This document shows, piece after piece, positions 60,101 through 64,000 of a stretch of 64,000 nt of DNA; within the stretch, counting starts at the first letter, position 1; every line of letters starts with the position of its first letter. The DNA lies in contig NW_024104665.1 in NCBI RefSeq assembly GCF_003945595.2, positions 3,129,651 to 3,193,650 of the forward strand. The letters run 5' to 3'. A model generated the notes under the pieces. That model searched no databases. It was not told where the DNA came from and saw only the letters and a program-made list of their open reading frames with translations. The position numbers and the translations under genes were made by a program. Origin of the DNA: Pipra filicauda (taxonomy: Eukaryota > Chordata > Aves > Passeriformes > Pipridae).

Positions 60101-63100
60101 GTATCTTGTCTAATAACCAAGTTTTACAGGCAGAATGTGCTCGTTCGGAGCCTCCATTGCATTTCAAAACTGTCAGTAGTTAGTACTTGGAAAACTATGT
60201 TTGTAATTTTTTTTGGCTACATCTTAAAAACTTCTTTTTTCCTTATCATAGCAGTGACTTCCTGCCCGGTACTAAATAAAAGCCTGTTGTAATCCTGGTC
60301 TGTGAATAGCTGGAGGTTCAGCATTCTTTCCTTTTCTGTGTCAGGTTCTCTGTCCCCTCCACTGTAGAGCATTTTGTTTAATAAGAGGTAATGAATGGTG
60401 AATTGTTGATCTTCTGCAATGCCCCATTGGATCTTTCTGTTCAGATCTCCACCTTGCTAGAACTGAAGTCCAATGCTTAACGTTTTGCTAAGTTTAAGGA
60501 CTATATTTATGTAAGGCTAGACAATATCTTGAAGGTGAATGTGCTTGAAGAGTGTTTTGATGGAAATAAAAAATCTTACCTTGTTTCTGTATGTATCTTA
60601 CATAGATTTTTTAATGTCTTACCTATCTATTTATATATATATATGTACACAGTGTGAATTGAACATCACACTTGTGTTAAAAAGCTGCATTATTTCAGTC
60701 CTTTCCTCAAGATTTTGTTATTACTGAGGAAGATGTGATTTAAGTATTACAAAAAATAATTTGCTTCTATTTTACTCTATAAGAATGACTTCACAAAATA
60801 TAAACCATTTTAATATGAAAAATTTTGTGATATTTGGAAAAACTTTAACTGGTTTTCAGTGGGAAGATCTAGGTGAATACTTACTATAATTTTAAATTGG
60901 TCAGAATTTCAAACCTAATGAAGCAGATGCAGTTTGGACATTTATTTTCACAAATTGTTTTCCCATTTCTCAACCTGTTACACTGCAAGAGCTTCACTGG
61001 GTCAAGTGTCAGTGCTTCCAAACCTGCCCTTGTTCATAACAACTGAAGACAGCTCTATTTCTCTGTGACAATGAAGCACATAGTTTTCAGGATAAAACTT
61101 GCACAAGCTTGAAATGAAGCATTTGTGCTGCATGGTTCTTTAACAATGGAAGAAGCTAATATTAAGAGAAATGATTTTTCAGTGTATACCAGTGTCAGCT
61201 TTTGCAATCACCTATCAGCAGTGACCAAGGACAAGAAATCACATGCCCGTGAAAGACACAAGAAGGAAAACAGAAAAAAACCAACCCAAAACCCAAAGTA
61301 AGAAAACAGCAATGTGATTCAAACTGGAAAGTGGAAATAAAACTTAAAAATTAGATTTAAGTTCTACAGCATCCAAGTGTAAATACAGATCTATACTACT
61401 TCATTATGCAATAAACCTCCTGTAAGTCTAGGCCACACTGGATTCAGACAGTTCATTTTATGACTTCATCCTAATCTTGATGTCAAATACAGTAAGTATG
61501 AGGCTGCACAGGTATTGCCAGATGATCTGCTAATCTGATTTTTGTTTCGGTAGAGTTAGTTTGCAGGTGGATCAGCTCCCGATTCTAACTTGCTGAGCAG
61601 TTGCTTGGGAAATGTTGAAATATGCTATGAGAGGGAAAGAACATGACCTGTTTTAAGAGCAGACCATGCTTAGCTCTAAATTAAGTACAAATAAAGTTTT
61701 GAATCTCCATTCTAATTGTGGAAAATTCAGTAGATAACAATTAATTAGAACCTGAAAATTTTGAGCAGAATGCAGTTTGTATTGTTACTTTTCTTTAGAT
61801 GTGTATTTACTGCTTTAACTATAAATCTTTAAAAGTTTTACTATTTTTTTCAAAGCAGATGAACTCAAAAAACTCAGTATTTAGGTTTTTCATGTACTCC
61901 ATCTCTGCACAAAATTTTCTGAAGTATTTCTGTCACTGGGATAAAAATCATTTGGTTGCAGCAGTATACTTAATGCTTATGTAACTTACTTGGTCATAGT
62001 ATTTTGGCTATTTTTTTGATGGTAGATCAGCAGTTTTCTTCCTCTCAGAATGCTCTTGAATCCATAATCTGTTAGTGGCTATCATTATGAAGCCTCTTTT
62101 TTTCTGGAAGAAAGAAATAAGCTACTCCACTTTTTCAGGCTTATACATTTATGAACAGCTGAATACTTAATAAGTTGCTGTTGCAGCAGGTGTATGTTTT
62201 CTTCTGAGCACCTTTTTCCTAAGTCCTTTTTCTATTTGCAGATACACAGCAATTCATGCTGGAAGATGTTCTTTCATGCGTTGATGCAATTTACTAATAC
62301 AATAGGAAAAGGTACAGACTTCTGCAAATTCAATAAATTAACTAAAGGAGAGTGTGGCCAGGAGAAGGGTAGGGAGCAAAGGGAAGGATGGACCTTCTCT
62401 CTTTGGTGGTATGTTACTATATCAGGTCATTGAATCAGACCACTGTGATTACTGTCAATTCAGAATACTTAGTTTGTGGTATATTGCAGTATTCTGAATG
62501 TTTCCTGTACTGTCTTCTCCCAAAGATCAGGTATCTTACCCTTCCTATCTATTGTGAATAAGTGGCACAAAACCTATGAATAAGTCTCATGAATAACTAT
62601 GAAATGTATTGCAGTTACTTTGAAGTAAATAATAGTCCTAAGTTATAGTTAGAAAACTACTTGAGAGGATTCTAGCCACTGCGTTTTATGGAAAAGCATA
62701 TGAAAATTTTTTTATTGAAAAAATGAAATTATACCATATTCTATTTGAAAATTCAATTTTACATCTTTAAAATGTGTTACTGTTTATTACTGAAAGTATC
62801 CACAAACATTCCTTGCCTCTACATATAGGAAGGGGCTATGAAAGGGTCATAAAACTTTACTTAACATTACACTGGTAGCAAGTGAAGGACTAGGTTTTCA
62901 GTTGTTCAATATACCATATTCATATCAACATTTCTCTTGCCTGCAGAGGATCAAAATTTCCTCTGAAGTACCGAAGACCATCAGGAGTAGCTATTCTTGC
63001 TTGTCTTACACAAGTCAGAGAATGTGACTGAAGTTTCAAACCTGTGATAATCCATGATGCTATGGTCAGACAGACTTGATTGTCAGAGGCTAAGTTACCA

Positions 63101-63556
63101 TGACTCAGGTGATGTTAGGTAACTGGCTGTGATGCAGGAATTTGATTGAGAGTTTGAGCCCTTAATCTTCATGAATTACATAACATCTTGATGTATTGGC
63201 ATATAGCTTTTAGAAAGATGCATAATTTTTATTTAGACTCAGATGGATAATGAACTATCTTGCCATACAAATCTTTAAATTATCTAATTAATATGAGCAT
63301 CTTATTTCTAATCTGAAGTTTTCTAGCTTTCTGTTTTCCCTTTGGATTTTTTATTACTTTGTTTCTAGTTTACAGACTGTTTTAGCTTTTTGCAATTTCA
63401 TAGGCCCACTTTAACCATTAATAATTCTATATTTTTATGAGATATTTAAATAAGACTAGATGCCATTACAAACCTTTTCTGTCATACTGTTTCTGTTTAC
63501 ACTTCGCATTTGAAATTTAGCTTAACGTTCCACTATACAATATATAATCATTAATC

Positions 63557-63559
<3 letters not shown>

Positions 63560-63590
<31 letters not shown>
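63560..63590. repeat. (TTA)10 microsatellite
   Basis: About ten TTA units in perfect tandem lie in CAMKMT intron 3. Length variation between individuals is likely. Confidence 0.93.
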
Positions 63591-63595
<5 letters not shown>

Positions 63596-64000
63596 TGAAG
63601 CTAAGATTTTTACTAAGTCTCACAGTACTTTGCATTACAACAGCAGAGGTTCCTCTTGTGGCTGAACTTTAATTAAGAAGAACAAGAAAAGTTATATTCA
63701 GGTTAATTAACAAGTCCTTCTGCTAATTGTTCTCATTTTCCAGAAAACAAGCAGCTAACAGCTTTGGTTTTATTTTTCTTTAAAAAAAGTATTTGTAAAT
63801 ACAGTATTTGATTTGTCTTTTCCATTTTCTCACTGAAAGAAGTAGGGGATGTGTAAAATGAAAGAAGAGTTATCCTTACCTCCACCCACAAAACCCCCAC
63901 TCTTATAGAAAAAGAGAAGGCAGAATGATCTCAGAATTTCACCAAAATCTGAAAAATGTACCTTTTTTACCCTAAGAAAAGTCAGTACAATATTTTTTTT

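Larger units (their letters stand above)
14841..64000 (+). other. CAMKMT: CAMKMT gene, 5' part (three exons, introns 1-3)
   Basis: The gene spans exon 1 (ending 14939), intron 1 (14940-19004), exon 2, intron 2 (19172-30470), exon 3, and at least 33.5 kb of intron 3 to the right edge. The three exons join in one frame of 331 bases, 110 codons plus one base. I looked for the next human exon (beginning IWPSEEVLAYYC) in the remainder and did not find it, which fits the very long introns known for this gene. The window therefore holds only the N-terminal third, without the methyltransferase fold. Confidence 0.95.
30536..64000 (+). other. CAMKMT: CAMKMT intron 3, 5' portion
   Basis: This is at least 33.5 kb of AT-rich intron without a recognisable coding exon of CAMKMT. 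It contains CR1 copies (40316, 54081), the SINE (41335), the truncated retro-insert (43329), a solo LTR (44551) and simple repeats. The stretches 30.5-40.1, 45.2-54.0 and 54.2-63.5 kb hold no element I can name. In human this gene precedes SIX3 and SIX2, so enhancers for those may lie here, but none is shown by this sequence alone. Confidence 0.8.

Overview
This is a vertebrate, almost certainly avian, nuclear window. The evidence is GT-AG split exons in AT-rich introns, several CR1 LINE copies with the bird-type 3' octamer (ATTCTATG), and two solo LTRs of a type I recognise from bird genomes. No prokaryotic features are present.

Two genes sit head to head around a CpG island at about 14.15-15.1 kb. 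PREPL (prolyl endopeptidase-like) runs leftward on the minus strand. Nine coding exons can be placed between 13873 and 1160, all in phase with each other, covering about the first 532 codons. The exons for the catalytic end lie off the left edge. CAMKMT (calmodulin-lysine N-methyltransferase) runs rightward on the plus strand. Exon 1 ends at 14939, exon 2 is 19005-19171 and exon 3 is 30471-30535. The remaining 33.5 kb is the start of intron 3, and no further exon was found. PREPL next to CAMKMT is the arrangement known from human 2p21, where SIX3 and SIX2 follow, so intron 3 is a plausible place for distal regulatory DNA.

The rest is intronic DNA with mobile elements. CR1 copies lie at 12.2, 15.3, 22.9-24.7, 40.3-41.1 and 54.1 kb. 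Solo LTRs of one family lie at 27454-28008 (flanked by AAGAG) and 44551-45139 (flanked by GTTTG). There are also simple repeats and an 18-bp perfect hairpin at 18.75 kb.

The most unusual finding is at 41335-41660: a tRNA-Glu-derived SINE with a perfect 12-bp target-site duplication. SINEs are rare in birds, and its 3' end is not the CR1 end. About 1.7 kb away, a 62-bp insertion at 43329-43390 has its own perfect 13-bp duplication and ends in a related 3' sequence. Together they suggest a LINE/SINE 3'-tail partnership outside CR1, possibly RTE-like. Also notable is a minus-strand open frame of nearly 200 codons at 56526-57118, without a recognisable family.
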